Counted from the first letter of the stretch, positions 1 to 11,161 are shown. The stretch is 64,000 bases of DNA from Chrysemys picta bellii (GCF_011386835.1 NC_088792.1:44816882-44880881); one strand, 5' to 3'. Notes: generated by a model from the sequence alone, not told the origin. Program-made: numbers and translations.

Positions 1-384
1 AAGGGAACCAAGCATTAGTTCAGGAAAACACCACACTCACAATAAAAGCATGCAAGCATAAGCATAACCCCATAGTGCATTAGGCAGTGTCCTTTGCCTC
101 AGTTTCCCACCTCGTAGTGGGAAAGTTCAACAAATGAATATCCTCTTGATACTCCCCTTTCCCTCTGCAACACCCCACTCAGTTGGCTGTCCTTGGTTAG
201 CGAAGACCCAGAGTTCAGAGTTACATTCACAGGGTTCTGCTTCCACCTATGGGCATGGGGATGTTGAGCAATATCTCTGTTGCTGCCTCTGCAACTGGCT
301 CCCTGCTGCTGCTGCTTCTCTGGCACCACTGGCCCCTGCAGCCACTGCTTCTCTGCTGCTGCCATTGACTATTGTTGCTGCTCA
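1..384. other. unassigned CTG/CAG-rich sequence
   Basis: I see no convincing gene here. The stretch from about 270 to 380 is rich in CTG/GCC triplets (impure runs of CTGCTGCTG), which opens short frames on both strands. It ends where the CR1 3' end begins near 385. It could be an old LTR fragment, but I cannot show this. Confidence 0.3.
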
Positions 385-1311
385 GAGACTTTAAGGTCAG
401 AAGGGATCATCATGATCATCTAGTCTGATCTCCTGCACATCACAGGCCAGAGAATCTCACCCACCCACTCCTGAAATAGAACCATAATCTCTGGCTGAGT
501 TACTGAAGTCCTCAAATCATGATTTAAACACTTCGTTACAGAGAATCCAATCCACCATTTACACTGGTTTAAACCTGCAAGTGATCCCTGCCCCATGCTG
601 TAGATGAAGGTGAAAATCTCCCAAGGTCTCTGCTATTCTGGCCTGGGGGAAAATTCCTTTCTGAACCCAAATATAGATCAGCTAGACCCCGAGCATGTGG
701 ACAACACCCACCAGCCAGACACGTGGGAAAGAATTCTTTGTAGTAACTCAGAGCCCTCCCCATCTAATGTCTCATCACCAGCCACTGGAGATATTTGCTG
801 CTAGCAGTCGCAGATCGGCTACGTGGTATTGTAGGCAGTCTCATCATACCATCCCCTCCATAAACATATCAAGCTCAATCTTGAAGCCAGTTAGGTTTTT
901 TGCCCCCACTGCTCCCCTCGAAGGCTGTTCCAGAATTTCACTCCTCTGATGGTTAGAAACCTTCCCCTAATTTCAAGCCTAAACTTGTTGATGGCCAATT
1001 TATATCCATTTGTTCTTGTGTCCACATTGGTGTTTAAATAACTCCTCTCCCTCCTTGGTATTTATCCCTCTGATGTGTTTATAGAGAGCAATCATATCTC
1101 CCCTCAGCCTTCTCTTGGTTAGGCTAAACAAGCCAAGTTCTTTAAGTCTCCTCTCATAAGGTAGGTTTTCCATTCCTCGGATCATCCTAGTAGCCCTTCT
1201 CTGCACCTGTTCCAGTTTGAATTCATCTTTCTTAAACATGGGAGACCAGAATTGCACCACAGATGAGGTATAATGGTACTAACACTTCCCTCTCTTTACT
1301 GGAAATACTTC
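385..1311 (-). mobile_element. CR1 LINE, minus strand, 3' half (split by a younger CR1)
   Basis: Read on the minus strand, 1260 to 1000 encodes the C-terminal region of CR1 ORF2: residues such as [20 protein letters not shown] and [20 protein letters not shown] are diagnostic of the family. The 3' end near 385-430 carries the usual CR1 tail wording (AAGGGATCATCATGATCATC on the plus strand). The element resumes at 3066-3950 after an inserted CR1. It is non-functional, with stops and indels in the ORF and the 5' half missing. In life CR1 ORF2 supplies endonuclease and reverse transcriptase for target-primed retrotransposition. Confidence 0.85.
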
Positions 1312-3065
1312 TTGTATACACCTTACTGAATGAGGGAGGCAACCTAGTGACCGAGGATGTGGAAAAAGCTAATGTACTCAATGATTTTTTTGCCTCTGTC
1401 TTCACGAACAAGGTCAGCTCCCAGACTGCTGCACTGGGCAGTACAACATGGGGAGAAGGTGACCAACCCTCTGTGGAGAAAGAAGTGGTTCGGGACTATT
1501 TAGAAAAACTGGATGTGCACAAGTCCATGGGGCCGGATGCGCTGCATCCGAGGGTGCTAAAGGAGTTGGCGGGTGAGATTGCAGAGCCATTAGCCATTAT
1601 TTTTGAAAACTCATGGCGATCGGGGGAGGTCCCAGATGACTGGAAAAAGGCTAATGTAGTGCCCATCTTTAAAAAAGGGAAGAAGGAAGATCCGGGGAAC
1701 TACAGGCCAGTCAGCCTCACCTCAGTCCCTGGAAAAATCATGGAGCAGGTCCTCAAGGAATCAATTATGAAACATTTAGAGGAGAGGAAAGTGATCAGGA
1801 ACAGTCAGCATGGATTCACGAAGGGGAAGTCGTGCCTGACTAACCTAATTGCCTTCTATGATGAGATAACTGGCTCTGTGGATGAGGGGAAAGCAGTGGA
1901 TGTGTTATTCCTTGACTTTAGCAAAGCTTTTGATATGGTCTCCCACAGTATTCTTGCCGCCAAGTTAAAGAAGTATGGGCTGGATGAATGGACTGTAAGG
2001 TGGATAGAAAGCTGGCTAGATCATCGGGCTCAACGGGTAGTGATCAATGGCTCCATGTCTAGTTGGCAGCCGGTTTCAAGCGGAGTGCCCCAAGGGTCGG
2101 TCCTGGGGCCGGTTTTGTTTAATATCTTTATTAATGATCTGGAGGATGGTGTGGACTGCACTCTCAGCAAGTTTGCAGATGACACTAAACTAGGAGGCGT
2201 GGTAGATACACTAGAGGGTTGGGATCGGATACAGAGGGACCTAGACAAATTAGAAGATTGGGCCGAAAAAAACCTGATGAGGTTCAACAAGGACAAGTGC
2301 AGAGTCCTGCACTTAGGACGGAAGAATCCCATGCCCTGCTACAGACTAGGGACCGAATGGCTAGGTAGCAGTTCTGCAGAAAAGGACCTAGGGGTCACAG
2401 TGGATGAGAAGCTGGATATGAGTCAACAGTGTGCTCTTGTTGCCAAGAAGGCTAACGGCATTTTGGGCTGTATAAGTAGGGGCATTGCCAGCAGATCGAG
2501 GGACGTGATCGTTCCCCTTTATTCGACATTGGTGAGGCCTCATCTGGAATACTGTGTCCAGTTTTGGGCCCCACACTACAAGAAGGATGTGGAAAAATTG
2601 GAAAGAGTCCAGCGGAGGGCAACAAAAATGATTAGGGGTCTGGAGCACATGACTTATGAGGAGAGGCTGAGGGAACTGGGATTGTTTAGTCTCCAGAAGA
2701 GAAGAATGAGGGGGGATTTGATAGCAGCCTTCAACTACCTGAAGGGGGGTTCCAAAGAGGATGGAGCTCGGCTGTTCTCAGTGGTGGCAGATGACAGAAC
2801 AAGGAGCAATGGTCTCAAGTTGCAGTGGGGGAGGTCCAGGTTGGATATCAGGAAAAACTATTTCACTAGGAGGGTGGTGAAACACTGGAATGCGTTACCT
2901 AGGGAGGTGGTGGAGTCTCCTTCCTTGGAGGTTTTTAAGGCCCGGCTTGACAAAGCCCTGGCTGGGATGATTTAGCTGGGAATTGGTCCTGCTTTGAGCA
3001 GGGGGTTGGACTAGATGACCTCTTGAGGTCCCTTCCAACTCTGATATTCTATGATTCTATGATTC
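1312..3065 (+). mobile_element. CR1 LINE, 5'-truncated, young, nested in an older CR1
   Basis: A CR1 copy of about 1.75 kb begins abruptly inside ORF2 (wording [20 protein letters not shown]) and ends with the CR1 3' UTR and tandem ATTCTATG units at about 3044-3065. The older minus-strand CR1 is interrupted exactly here: TACTTC lies at 1306-1311 and again at 3066-3071, giving a short duplication or microhomology at the junction. Loss of the 5' end is normal for CR1. The unbroken frame argues that this is the youngest CR1 copy in the window. Confidence 0.9.
1314..2975 (+). CDS. CR1 ORF2 reverse transcriptase (5'-truncated, frame intact)
   Basis: The frame runs without a stop for about 553 codons. 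Counted from an ATG at 1263 that lies in the flanking older CR1 and is not its own start, the reverse-transcriptase blocks are in order: [10 protein letters not shown] at residues 215-224 (first catalytic Asp 218), [14 protein letters not shown] at 273-286, and KFADDTKL at 303-310 with the catalytic Asp pair 306-307. The C-terminal region follows with [11 protein letters not shown] and [16 protein letters not shown], and ends at a TAG at 2973. The apurinic-type endonuclease domain that precedes the reverse transcriptase in a full CR1 is absent, so this copy cannot be autonomous. No promoter or native start codon is present. It most likely survives as an open frame only because it is recent. 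Confidence 0.85.
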   Translation, partial: VYTLLNEGGNLVTEDVEKANVLNDFFASVFTNKVSSQTAALGSTTWGEGDQPSVEKEVVRDYLEKLDVHKSMGPDALHPRVLKELAGEIAEPLAIIFENSWRSGEVPDDWKKANVVPIFKKGKKEDPGNYRPVSLTSVPGKIMEQVLKESIMKHLEERKVIRNSQHGFTKGKSCLTNLIAFYDEITGSVDEGKAVDVLFLDFSKAFDMVSHSILAAKLKKYGLDEWTVRWIESWLDHRAQRVVINGSMSSWQPVSSGVPQGSVLGPVLFNIFINDLEDGVDCTLSKFADDTKLGGVVDTLEGWDRIQRDLDKLEDWAEKNLMRFNKDKCRVLHLGRKNPMPCYRLGTEWLGSSSAEKDLGVTVDEKLDMSQQCALVAKKANGILGCISRGIASRSRDVIVPLYSTLVRPHLEYCVQFWAPHYKKDVEKLERVQRRATKMIRGLEHMTYEERLRELGLFSLQKRRMRGDLIAAFNYLKGGSKEDGARLFSVVADDRTRSNGLKLQWGRSRLDIRKNYFTRRVVKHWNALPREVVESPSLEVFKARLDKALAGMI

Positions 3066-3950
3066 TACTTCGCCTGATGCATCCTAGGATTGCATCAACC
3101 TTTTTCACAGCCACATCACATTGGTGGCTCATAGTCATCCTGTAATCAACTAATACACCCAGGTCTTTCTCCTCCTGATACGTCCACAGCTTATAGCAAA
3201 ATTCTTGTTGGTAATCCATAAATGCATGACCTTGCACTTTGTACTATTAAATTTCATCCCATTTCTATTGCTCCAGGTTACAAGGTCATCCAGATCATTT
3301 TGTATGATATTCCGGTCCTCCTTCGTATTGATAATATCTCCCAACTTTGTATCATTTGCAAATTTTATTAACACACTCCTACTTTTTGTGCCAACATCAG
3401 CAATAAACATATTAAATAAGATTGGCCCCAAGACTGATCCTTAGGAATTCCACTAGTAACCCCCCCCTCCAGTCTGATAGTTCACCTTTCAGTATGACCT
3501 GTTGTAATCTCTCCTTTAAACAATTCCTTATCCATCTTTCAGTTCTCATATTAAACCTCATCTTCTCCAATTTAACTAATAATTTTCCATGTGGAACTGT
3601 ATCAAATGCCTTACTGAAATCCAGGTAGATTAGATGTACTGCATTTCCATTGTCGAAAAAAATCAGTTATCTTCTCAAAAAAAGAGATCAGGTTGGTCTG
3701 CCATGATCTACCTTTTGTAAAACTGTTGTATTTTGTCCCAATTACCATTTAGTCTTTAATTCCTTTTTTTTTTTCAAAGTTTGTTCCAAGACCTTGCATA
3801 CAATTGTGGTCAAACTAACAGGCCTGTAGTTTCCTGGAACACTTTTTTCCCTTTCTTAAAAATAGGAACTATATTAGCAATTCTCCAGGCATAGGGTGCA
3901 ACCTTGGGGTTTACAGATTCATTACAGCTGCTGGTCATTGCTCCCATGGG
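3066..3950 (-). mobile_element. CR1 LINE, minus strand, 5' segment of the split copy
   Basis: This is the continuation of the minus-strand CR1 at 385-1311. On the minus strand 3431 to 3150 reads as reverse transcriptase with MGPILFNMFIADVGTKSRSV and FANDTKL, where the FADD box has decayed to FAND. 3628-3400 on the same strand holds the upstream fingers and palm. The frame is broken repeatedly (TTTT runs, indels near 3655 and 3765). The coding order in the two halves is collinear, which shows that they were one element. Confidence 0.85.
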
Positions 3951-3952
3951 TC

Positions 3953-4137
3953 ATAGAATATCAGGGTTGGAAGGGACCTCAGGAGATCATCTAATCTAGT
4001 CTAACCCCTTGCTCAGGGCAGGACTAACCCCCAGACAGATTTTTGCCCCAGATCCTTACATGCCCCCCTCAAGGATTGAACTCACAACGCTGGGTTTAGC
4101 AGGCCAATGCTCAAACCACTGAGCTATCCCTCCCCCC
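3953..4137 (-). mobile_element. tRNA-derived SINE with CR1-like 3' tail (tortoise Pol III type)
   Basis: On the minus strand the element starts with a tRNA-like head: an A box (TAGCTCAGTGG, plus strand 4116-4126) and a B box (GAGTTCAATCC, 4073-4083). A tRNA-unrelated middle follows (GGGGCAAAAATCTGTC), and then a 3' tail close to the CR1 3' end (GAGCAAGGGGTTAGACTAGA and CTTCCAACCCTGATATTCTATG-like wording). This layout is the established tortoise SINE, whose shared tail is thought to let CR1 reverse transcriptase mobilise it. It abuts the 5' break of the CR1. It is the best single clue to a turtle source. Confidence 0.8.
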
Positions 4138-5181
4138 ATGAGTCCATGTTCTGAGGTTCAGCCACTTAACCCAGCTCTTCGTGATTTCAGCAGAGAGCCT
4201 CACAGCCAATGCAGTCTCTGTGTTGTCTTTCACTGCCCCACACAAGGCCTAAGGCTTAGCACCTATATCTGCACAACAATGAGGATAGCTCTGGGAATCA
4301 CCAACCAGAAAGAAGGACTCTCAATTGACTCCAATCAGCTCTGTCATTCAATGCTGGAGAGGGGCAGGTCAAATGATATCTAGCACTCCTTGGGCAGAGT
4401 TCACACCATGAGGTAGGCACCTGTCCCTCTCTCCCCTCTCATCTTCACTGGAATTTGGCATCCCTATCTCCTGCTTAGCAAGTCAGGGCATTCTAAGCAC
4501 AGTTCTGCTGCCCTTTACTCATACAGTAAGGATAATAACATTTCATTACCCCTGCATTCAAATACAGAGTGATTTTGTAACCCCAAACCAGCCAAATTTC
4601 ATCATTTTGGCAAAGTGGCTCCATCTGCTTCATCTCCACCTAGGCAGAGTAGGCGTGTCTGTGCAAATACGGTCTGCTCCAGAAGTCTTTTTCCCCACTT
4701 GATCACTAGGTGTCAGGGGAGAGCTCATTCCAACACTGCTTACATATCATTTCAGTACAAGAAACTTTCCAAATCTCAGATCTCAAAAAGCACCTTATGA
4801 GACTGTCCACGTGTGTTGCTGATGTAGACCAGAAACTACAACTAAAATGGCATAAAGGGGGAACAGAAGTTATAAAAGAAGCTTTCCAGGTGGCTGGCTA
4901 AACTGAATGAGCAAAATTGTTGAAGTAAAGTTTCCTGATCCGTAATTGTCAGCAAAATTTGGCATTGCTAATGTACAGAGAGTTTTTTCCATTTCAGGCA
5001 TGGAACACCACTTTGGGCTCAATCCTATGCAGTGCAGGTGAGGAGGGTAATCAATAAACCCAAGGTAAAAAGGTCAGGGAGCTCCGGAACCCAGGTCTCC
5101 ATTAATGAGAGTAATGCTGCACAAATGCAAAATTACTCCTACTTGACAACAGGAGTAAGGCCAAAGAGAGGAGTGCGTATC
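4138..5181. other. unassigned intergenic sequence
   Basis: I recognise no gene or repeat in this stretch. Open frames are short and have no family-like composition. Confidence 0.3.
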
Positions 5182-5184
5182 TAA

Positions 5185-5470
5185 GGCCTTGGCTACACTT
5201 ACCCGGTAGTTCGGCGGCGAGCGATCGAACTTCTGGGTTCGACTTATCACGTCTAGTCTGGACGCAATAAGTCGAACCCGGAAGTGCTCGCCGTCGACTG
5301 CGGTACTCCAGCTCGGTCAGAGGAGTACCGCGGAGTCGACGGGGGAGCCTGCCTGCCGAGTGTGGACCAAGGTAAGTTTGAACTAAGGTACTTCGAACTT
5401 CAGCTACGTTATTCACGTAGCTGAAGTTCCGTACCTTAGTTCGAATTAGGGGGTTAGTGTAGACCTGGCC
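5185..5470. mobile_element. Harbinger-type MITE made of three consecutive hairpins
   Basis: The ends are inverted repeats: the left begins GGCCTTGGCTACACTTACC and the right, reverse-complemented, GGCCAGGTCTACACTAACC. Both sides carry TAA (5182-5184 and 5471-5473), the 3-bp TWA-type duplication of PIF/Harbinger elements. There is no coding capacity. Almost all of the interior folds into three adjacent stem-loops: 5216-5292, 5293-5340 and 5377-5445. The CTACACT core matches the full Harbinger element at 33833-38157, which suggests that a related transposase moved it. Confidence 0.85.
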
Positions 5471-5473
5471 TAA

Positions 5474-6040
5474 GGATGAGGATTGTTGCATGTCTTCTGT
5501 GACACACCCAAACTCTGCCTTTTTTGCTCCACTGGGAAGAAAGTGCTTAATTTAATGTGCACATGTGAGCAGCCTGCTGGACTTACACAGGGAGAGCCTT
5601 GTGTTCTCTGCTGTGCACCATGCAAGTACTTCCAGGATCAAAGCATTAATGGAAACTGTTCAGGACCTGAACACTGAAGGAAATGAATTCAACTCCTTAA
5701 ACTTAAAATGCACAGGTCCCTAAGTGGTGCTCAGCATATTACACTTGCATATATAACAGATGCAACTAAGTAACTAAACATCAAACTAAGGGGTGGGAAA
5801 GATAGATACTATATCTTATGATCTATACATATGTAGAAAATATAGCTATTAACCTGCTGCCTTTTCTCATCAGCACTATTGCTCCATCAACAAATTGAAC
5901 CTGAGTTGGTGGCTGGCTTTATTTTATTCTGCCATATCCATTGTGAATTTTGGCTGCATGGAAGGTACTGTGTTATGAAGCTGGGAATACAATGTTAATT
6001 TTGGGCATCTCCTTATCCAAAAGTGTAAAACAAACAAAAG
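5474..6040. other. unassigned AT-rich sequence
   Basis: I see no supported gene or named repeat here. Confidence 0.3.
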
Positions 6041-6044
6041 AATC

Positions 6045-6200
6045 AACTCGAGGGAGTTCAGAGAAGGTCAGTTAAAATGATTAAGGGGCTGGATGGATTG
6101 ATTTAAAGGGAAAAAACCCTAAATATGTATAGCTTGGGTAAGCAATGACTGATGGTGACATAACTGTTTATAGATATGAAAGATGTAGATACTCAGGAGG
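6045..6200 (+). mobile_element. old CR1 fragment (ORF2 C-terminal region)
   Basis: The plus strand reads as decayed CR1 ORF2: the wording GAGTTCAGAGAAGGTCAG, then ATGATTAAGGGGCTGGATGG, then the AATATGTATAGCTTGGGTAA and CTGATGGTGACATAACTG blocks. These match the '[10 protein letters not shown]...LFSL...GDM' part of the family. Wording further along the same CR1 subfamily reappears at 7160-7507, so the two pieces are probably one copy split by about 950 bp of unidentified sequence. Confidence 0.6.
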
Positions 6201-7159
6201 CTGTAGTATCATGGCTGAATTCTGCTCACCAGTTTCAGTTAGAACAGTCCCAGTGCCATATTTACCATACTGGAAGAGGAATATGTCTTGGGATGTAATT
6301 TTAATAAAAAAGGACAATTCTGGTCAATCTCAGGAACGACTTTCTTACAGTGAGATATATGCTGTTGTGGGTTAGACTCCTATGGATTATGGTAGAAGCC
6401 CCATCCATGAAGACATTTTAAAAAAAAAATCTATCCTGGTAGGGGATGTCTGTCATTTTCCTTTCTAGTTCATTCATGGGCACTACTGTAATATTTAGGT
6501 GCTTATGAGATGGACTGAAGAGACTTTTATCTGTAATTCTTCTGATACTTCCACTCTCCTAAGAGATGGCCTGCTCACTTTCATATATGGCCCTTTTCTA
6601 ATGAATTTGCTCCATCTGGACAAACATTTTCTAAATGTACTCTGTCTTTGGATCAGAAACAATATGCTCTCACAATTATGCAACAATGTGGGTTTTTTTG
6701 TTAACATTTATCGTTTGTCTGTTCTTTTAGTTTGTGGCCAGATTTCTTTCTGTAGTCATGTTACTTTTGGATTTACGTGAATACTGTCAGAAATGAGAAC
6801 GTTTCTTTTTTTTAAAAAGTGTATGTGTGGTATATGTAAGTTGCTTAGAACAGTCAGTAATGTTAAACTATTAGAGTTAACTACAAACCTATTGATAGGT
6901 ACTTCAGTAGTAATGGCTTGAATGAACAAATGAGCCTTTTAGAGATTTGACAGTGTGTTTGAGGGGGAGCAGTTCTGTTTAGGAGCTGGATCTATATGTC
7001 ATGGTTATTTCGATCAGCTAGATTTGAGAGAATAAAATAAAGATGTTTAAATATGCATCCTTATTGGATTTGCTATTAATATTATGACTTCACTGTAACT
7101 ACAAAAAGAGAGTGTGCCTGAAATTTCCAAGAAATCAGACTTAGCTAAGACCAGGCAAT
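6201..7159. other. unassigned sequence, possible insertion within an old CR1
   Basis: This stretch lies between two collinear CR1 pieces. I see no terminal repeats, coding domain or tail that names it. It could be a decayed insertion or the product of CR1 decay and a local rearrangement. Confidence 0.3.
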
Positions 7160-7507
7160 TGTATAGATGATAGAGGGCTCTTCAATCTAGCAGACAAAGA
7201 TATAACAAGAACCAATGACTGGAAGTTAAAGCTAGAAAAATTCAGACTGGAGATAGGGTGCAAATTTTCAAGATTGAGGACTATTAATCATTGGAACAAT
7301 TTACCAAGGGTTGCATTAGATTCTCCATTATTGCAAATTTTTAAATCAAGATTAGAGATTTTTCTAAAGGTTTCATGCTTTAATTCAAGTACAGCTACCT
7401 GACGTGAAACTGGAATTAATACAGGGAAGTCCTATAGCCTGTTTTATGCAGGATGTCAGACAAGATGATCACAGTGATCCCTTCGGGCCTTAAAAAATGA
7501 TGAATCT
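7160..7507 (+). mobile_element. CR1 3' end (old subfamily)
   Basis: The sequence carries the ORF2 end and 3' UTR of an older CR1: AGGGCTCTTCAATCTAGCAG, then CATTGGAACAATTTACCAAG (the 'HWNNLP' region), AAGTCCTATAGCCTG, and the tail CAAGATGATCACAGTGATCC followed by CCTTAAAAAATGATGAATCT. Indels break the frame. It is probably the continuation of 6045-6200. Confidence 0.75.
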
Positions 7508-8050
7508 GTTAATCTTATTCTAGAAAACAAGGGTCCAAATTCGTCTCTGGAATTACTCCAGTGCTCTGAGCTCAAACAGGCTATAAAACAGTCTGCCTGT
7601 ATACTGGCCCCTAGTTCCTCTCTCCTGAACAATCTGTTCTCTCTTTCAGGCCAAACTTATACCCATCCTGTTTTTGTTTATATGCTTAGTGACTCTTCCT
7701 CCCAGCCAATCATATTCCTTTGCCAAGTTCTTAACACAGTCTTGTGTCTGCATTTCCCTTCACTCTGCTCTGTCCTCTCTTCAGTCTGTTAAAAGGGCAA
7801 TGATAGCTTTGTTCTCATTTTCCGAAGCAACGTCAACTCTTCTTTACTTTTAATCCAACCCAGGTCTTCCCAATATTATAAGTGTACTGGAATATTTTGT
7901 AAAATATTCTTACTAAAATGAGATCTCACTATAGCTCCGGTTATTAAATCTTTGCTGAGAGGTGGAGAGAGTCTATTAATTTTTGTGCTGCTTATAAAGT
8001 GTGTGATTTAGCAAAGTACAGATTAGCAAGACTCAGCTGTATGTGCCTCA
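7508..8050. other. unassigned sequence
   Basis: I see nothing recognisable beyond short open frames. Confidence 0.3.
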
Positions 8051-8430
8051 GGGCAAGTCTACACTACAAAATGAAGTCGACCTAAGTTACATCAATGTAC
8101 AATCACCGCAGTGATTTAAATTGCTTTTGCATGTCCTCACTACGTTCCTTGTGTCAGCGGTGTGTGTCCTCGCCAGGAGCACTTGCACCAATTTAACTGT
8201 TAGTGTGGGGCATTGTGGGATGGCTTCTGAAAGGCAGCAACAGTTGATGTAAACAACGCAGTGTCTACACTGATACTGCATTGACCTAACTATATCGACC
8301 TAAGCATTACACCGCTTGGTGTAGTGGGCAAGTTACATCGGTGGGAGGTACATTTTTGTGTAGACACTTATAGAGTTAGGTTAATGTAAATTGCCTTATG
8401 CCAACCTAATTCTGCAGCATAGACCAGGCC
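8051..8430. mobile_element. Harbinger-like MITE, diverged
   Basis: The left end GGGCAAGTCTACACTACAAA and the right end (reverse complement GGCCTGGTCTATGCTGC) keep the GTCTACACTA-type terminal motif of the full Harbinger element in this window. The interior has repeated 'GTCTACACTG' and 'CGACCTAAG' words and no coding capacity. A matching 3-bp duplication is not evident (TCA against TTT), so the copy is old or its ends have changed. Confidence 0.6.
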
Positions 8431-8439
8431 TTTCTGTCT

Positions 8440-9330
8440 TCTTCTGATGAAGTACTACTTACTTTCAGTATATTTCATTCCCCTGTCTCTGAAAAGTTTG
8501 GTTTCAATTCTCTTTATTTTGTTTTCTAGCTTTAACTATCTGCCTCCCGCATTTTAAGATTCATTTAGGTCAGATCCAAGTTTCCTTCTGCATAAGGAGA
8601 ATAAACCCAACTTGCTTTATAATTTCTGAGTCACAGTCTTGATTCTTTGAGACCTGCTATCATTTTGCTTGTTCTCTACAGCACCTTCTCTAGTACTGTA
8701 AAAATCTTACTATGATTAGGTGATAAGAAAAATAGAATACATTTGACATACTGTGCCATTTACTTTGTAGGGTAGCAATATCACATATTTTGATTCAAAT
8801 TCTATCCTTCTGCTTATAGAAGCCAGTACCTCATTATTCATTTCCTGGATTTGTGTGATAGGCTAAAGGTTACCAAGATTTTCTCAGTTATGCTTAGATA
8901 TTTTCTCCTGGGTTTATGATGTATGATTGTTCACTTCCGTGCATTTTCCCAGTTTTATTTCCTTGGTTTTAGTTCTGTATTTTACCATCCATTGGCATTA
9001 AACTGCATTGGCCTTTTGCTGTGTGTCTCTTGCCTAAATCCTTTTGAATTTCTCTCTCTTTTCATATATGCCTCCTATTTTGGTATTATCAGGAAATTTT
9101 AGGATTCAACTTTACTACTGTAATTCAAATAATTTATATTAAAAAGGCAGGTCAAAAACAGACCCCTTACCCTTCTCAAAACATCTTCTCATCTTTAAAA
9201 AGATTGAAATGTACAGAAGCTTGCTATTTCCCATGTGCTTGAGAGACATTTTATCTAACTACCAATTCTATTATGCATAACTATGTACATCTAGTATTAA
9301 TACCCTGACTAATAAACTGTTGATCAAATT
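8440..9330 (-). mobile_element. old CR1 fragment, minus strand
   Basis: Read on the minus strand, the region resembles the reverse-transcriptase and connection part of an old CR1. The clearest part is 8980-9150, with plus-strand wording such as ATTGGCATTAAACTGCATTG, AAATCCTTTTGAATTTCTCT and TATTTTGGTATTATCAGGAA, the decayed complement of the 'FADDTK' neighbourhood. Stops are frequent. The boundaries are approximate. Confidence 0.5.
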
Positions 9331-9529
9331 ATAAGTGCCAGATTTGGAGATAGAAATGGAGATGTTGTGGCACTTCATTATAACTCTGCAAATAGCAATA
9401 CTGTACTTACATAGCAACAGAACTCACAAGCCTCAGTAATGACTTTCATTACTTGATCCTGCCTGTAACCTGCTGTAGTATGATGGATTTGTCCACCAGC
9501 TTTGGGGCAAAAAACAGTCAGCCACACTC

Positions 9530-9607
9530 AGTCAGCTTTGAGCAGGGGGTTGGACTAGATGACCTCCTGAGGTCTCTTCTAATCCTAATCTTCTATGATT
9601 CTATGAA
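9530..9607 (+). mobile_element. CR1 3' tail fragment
   Basis: TTTGAGCAGGGGGTTGGACT, then AGATGACCTCCTGAGGTCTC and ATTCTATG-like units are the last roughly 80 bp of a CR1, or of the SINE that shares its tail. No upstream CR1 or SINE head is attached. Confidence 0.8.
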
Positions 9608-9911
9608 CTCTGTTTTAGCCTTCTACCCAGGCTCTTCTATTCTTCTGCCACACACATGCAAAAATATGGAAAAGTAACAAAGGCTGACCTGGACTTATAT
9701 TCAGGGTTCTCTGCCCTCTAGTAGTTCAAAGCTCCCAGCCCTCCCTGAGCCTCAGCCAGACCACAGTGTTGACAGCCAGGGAAGTGTTTTCCTGGCCCAG
9801 CCCCCTTTGAGGAGAGAGGTCCTCCATTATAGGGAATCAGAACCAATCATTAGCTGCTGCTTAGCAGGATCAGGTGGTTCCCTGCACCTGTCTGCTGGGA
9901 TTCTCCTTAGG

Positions 9912-10244
9912 CAGTGTTTCCCAAACTTGGGATGCTGCTTGTTTAGGGAAAGCTCCTGGCGGGCCGGGCCGGTTTGTTTACCTGCCGCGTCTGCAGGTCC
10001 GGCCGATCGTGACTCCCACTGGCCGCAGTTCGCTGCTCCAGGCCAATGGGAGCTGCTGGAAGCGGCGCGGGCTGAGGGATGTACTGGCCGCCGCTTCCTG
10101 CAGCTCCTATTGGCCTGGAGCAGTGAACCGCGGCCAGTGGGAGCCGCGATCGGCCGGACCTGTGCACACGGCAGGTAAACAAACTGGCCTGGCCCGCCAG
10201 GGGCTTTCCCTACACAAGTGGCGTCCCAAGCTTGGGAAACACTG
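9912..10244. mobile_element. hAT-type MITE, full-length palindrome
   Basis: The ends are near-perfect inverted repeats (CAGTGTTTCCCAAACTTGGG against CAGTGTTTCCCAAGCTTGGG). Both flanks carry the 8-bp duplication TCCTTAGG (9904-9911 and 10245-10252), the signature of hAT transposition. The two halves are complementary over most of the 333 bp (for example CTGGCGGGCCGGGCC near 9957 against GGCCTGGCCCGCCAG near 10187), so single strands would form one long hairpin. It is GC-rich against an AT-rich surround, has no transposase, and its open frames on both strands are side effects of the composition. Confidence 0.9.
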
Positions 10245-10254
10245 TCCTTAGGCA

Positions 10255-10689
10255 AGGACTTGCTGCTCCCTGGCTCTGCTTGCCCTTAAAGGGGCAGAAT
10301 GCCCTGCAATAGTGCCTTGTCGGTCTTTATAGAAACAGAGTATCTGAGTAAGTATATACTCAGTATATCATACTTTTCTCTTTGCTGAGCCCCACAGTTT
10401 CCAAAAGATATCTGAAATACTTGCCTTTTCACAAATGTTGTGGGCGAGATTTATTGACAAGTTGAACCTAGGCCAGTTTACACCAGCTGAGGATCTGTTC
10501 CATAACCACAATCCAAAGGAACAGATTCTGTACTGCACCTCTGAAGTAGCACAGCACAGAAGGCACAGCTCAGCAAAGAAGAGGCAAAGGTTGTTCAGTG
10601 TCAAATTTGCATCCTCCTAAATCTGTGCTGTTCCAATGACAGTGGCATGAAGGGTCTTCACCAGGGACCAGAATCTGGCCCAATATCTC
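10255..10689. other. unassigned sequence
   Basis: I see no supported gene or named repeat between the hAT and Harbinger MITEs. Confidence 0.3.
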
Positions 10690-10692
10690 TAT

Positions 10693-11161
10693 GGCTACAT
10701 CTACACTTATGGCGACTTGTAGAGTACAGAAGCTCTATGCCCAACTAGTATGGTTATAGCAGTGCACATGGTGAGATATGGCTTAGGTGAGTAGAGTGCC
10801 CTACACACCCGAACCCTATAGTATGTATTCTAGACCCCCAAGCAGTGCCTCCCAAATGTACATTGCTGTTTTTAGCAGTGTAGTGTCCTGCTGCCTCCTT
10901 GCTGCTGGTGCCTTTCCCTGCCATAGTGAAATGCTCTGGCAGCAGGGGAAGGTCTCTGGTGTGGGGAAAGCTGCAGAGGAAGACTCAGGTAGTGGGGAGG
11001 CAGTGGATAAAGGCTTCCCATTGCTGGAGACTTCCCTTGCTACAATGAAAAACTCCATAGCAGGGAGCTGCTGGAGCCTTTCCCTGCTGCCTCCTCGCTG
11101 CCACATGTAGCTACACATGTAGTGACTGAACTCTAACGCTCCCGTAAGTATAGACATAGCC
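10693..11161. mobile_element. Harbinger-type MITE with TAT target duplication
   Basis: The left end GGCTACATCTACACTTATGG and the right end (reverse complement GGCTATGTCTATACTTACGG) are inverted repeats. TAT is present on both sides (10690-10692 and 11162-11164). The interior of 469 bp carries an inverted pair of GC-rich blocks (CTGCTGCCTCCTTGCTGC near 10888 against an AGCAGGGAGCTGCTGG-type block near 11060) and no transposase. Confidence 0.85.

Noticed and set aside
3953..4137. Genuine tRNA gene on the minus strand
   Set aside because: The tRNA-like head is fused to a CR1-type tail, which defines a SINE.
5102..5491. 129-codon minus-strand frame
   Set aside because: It spans a three-hairpin Harbinger MITE and its flanks; there is no family signature and the sequence is a mobile repeat.
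9807..10255. Four overlapping frames on both strands (up to 142 codons)
   Set aside because: They are mirror products of the palindromic hAT MITE.
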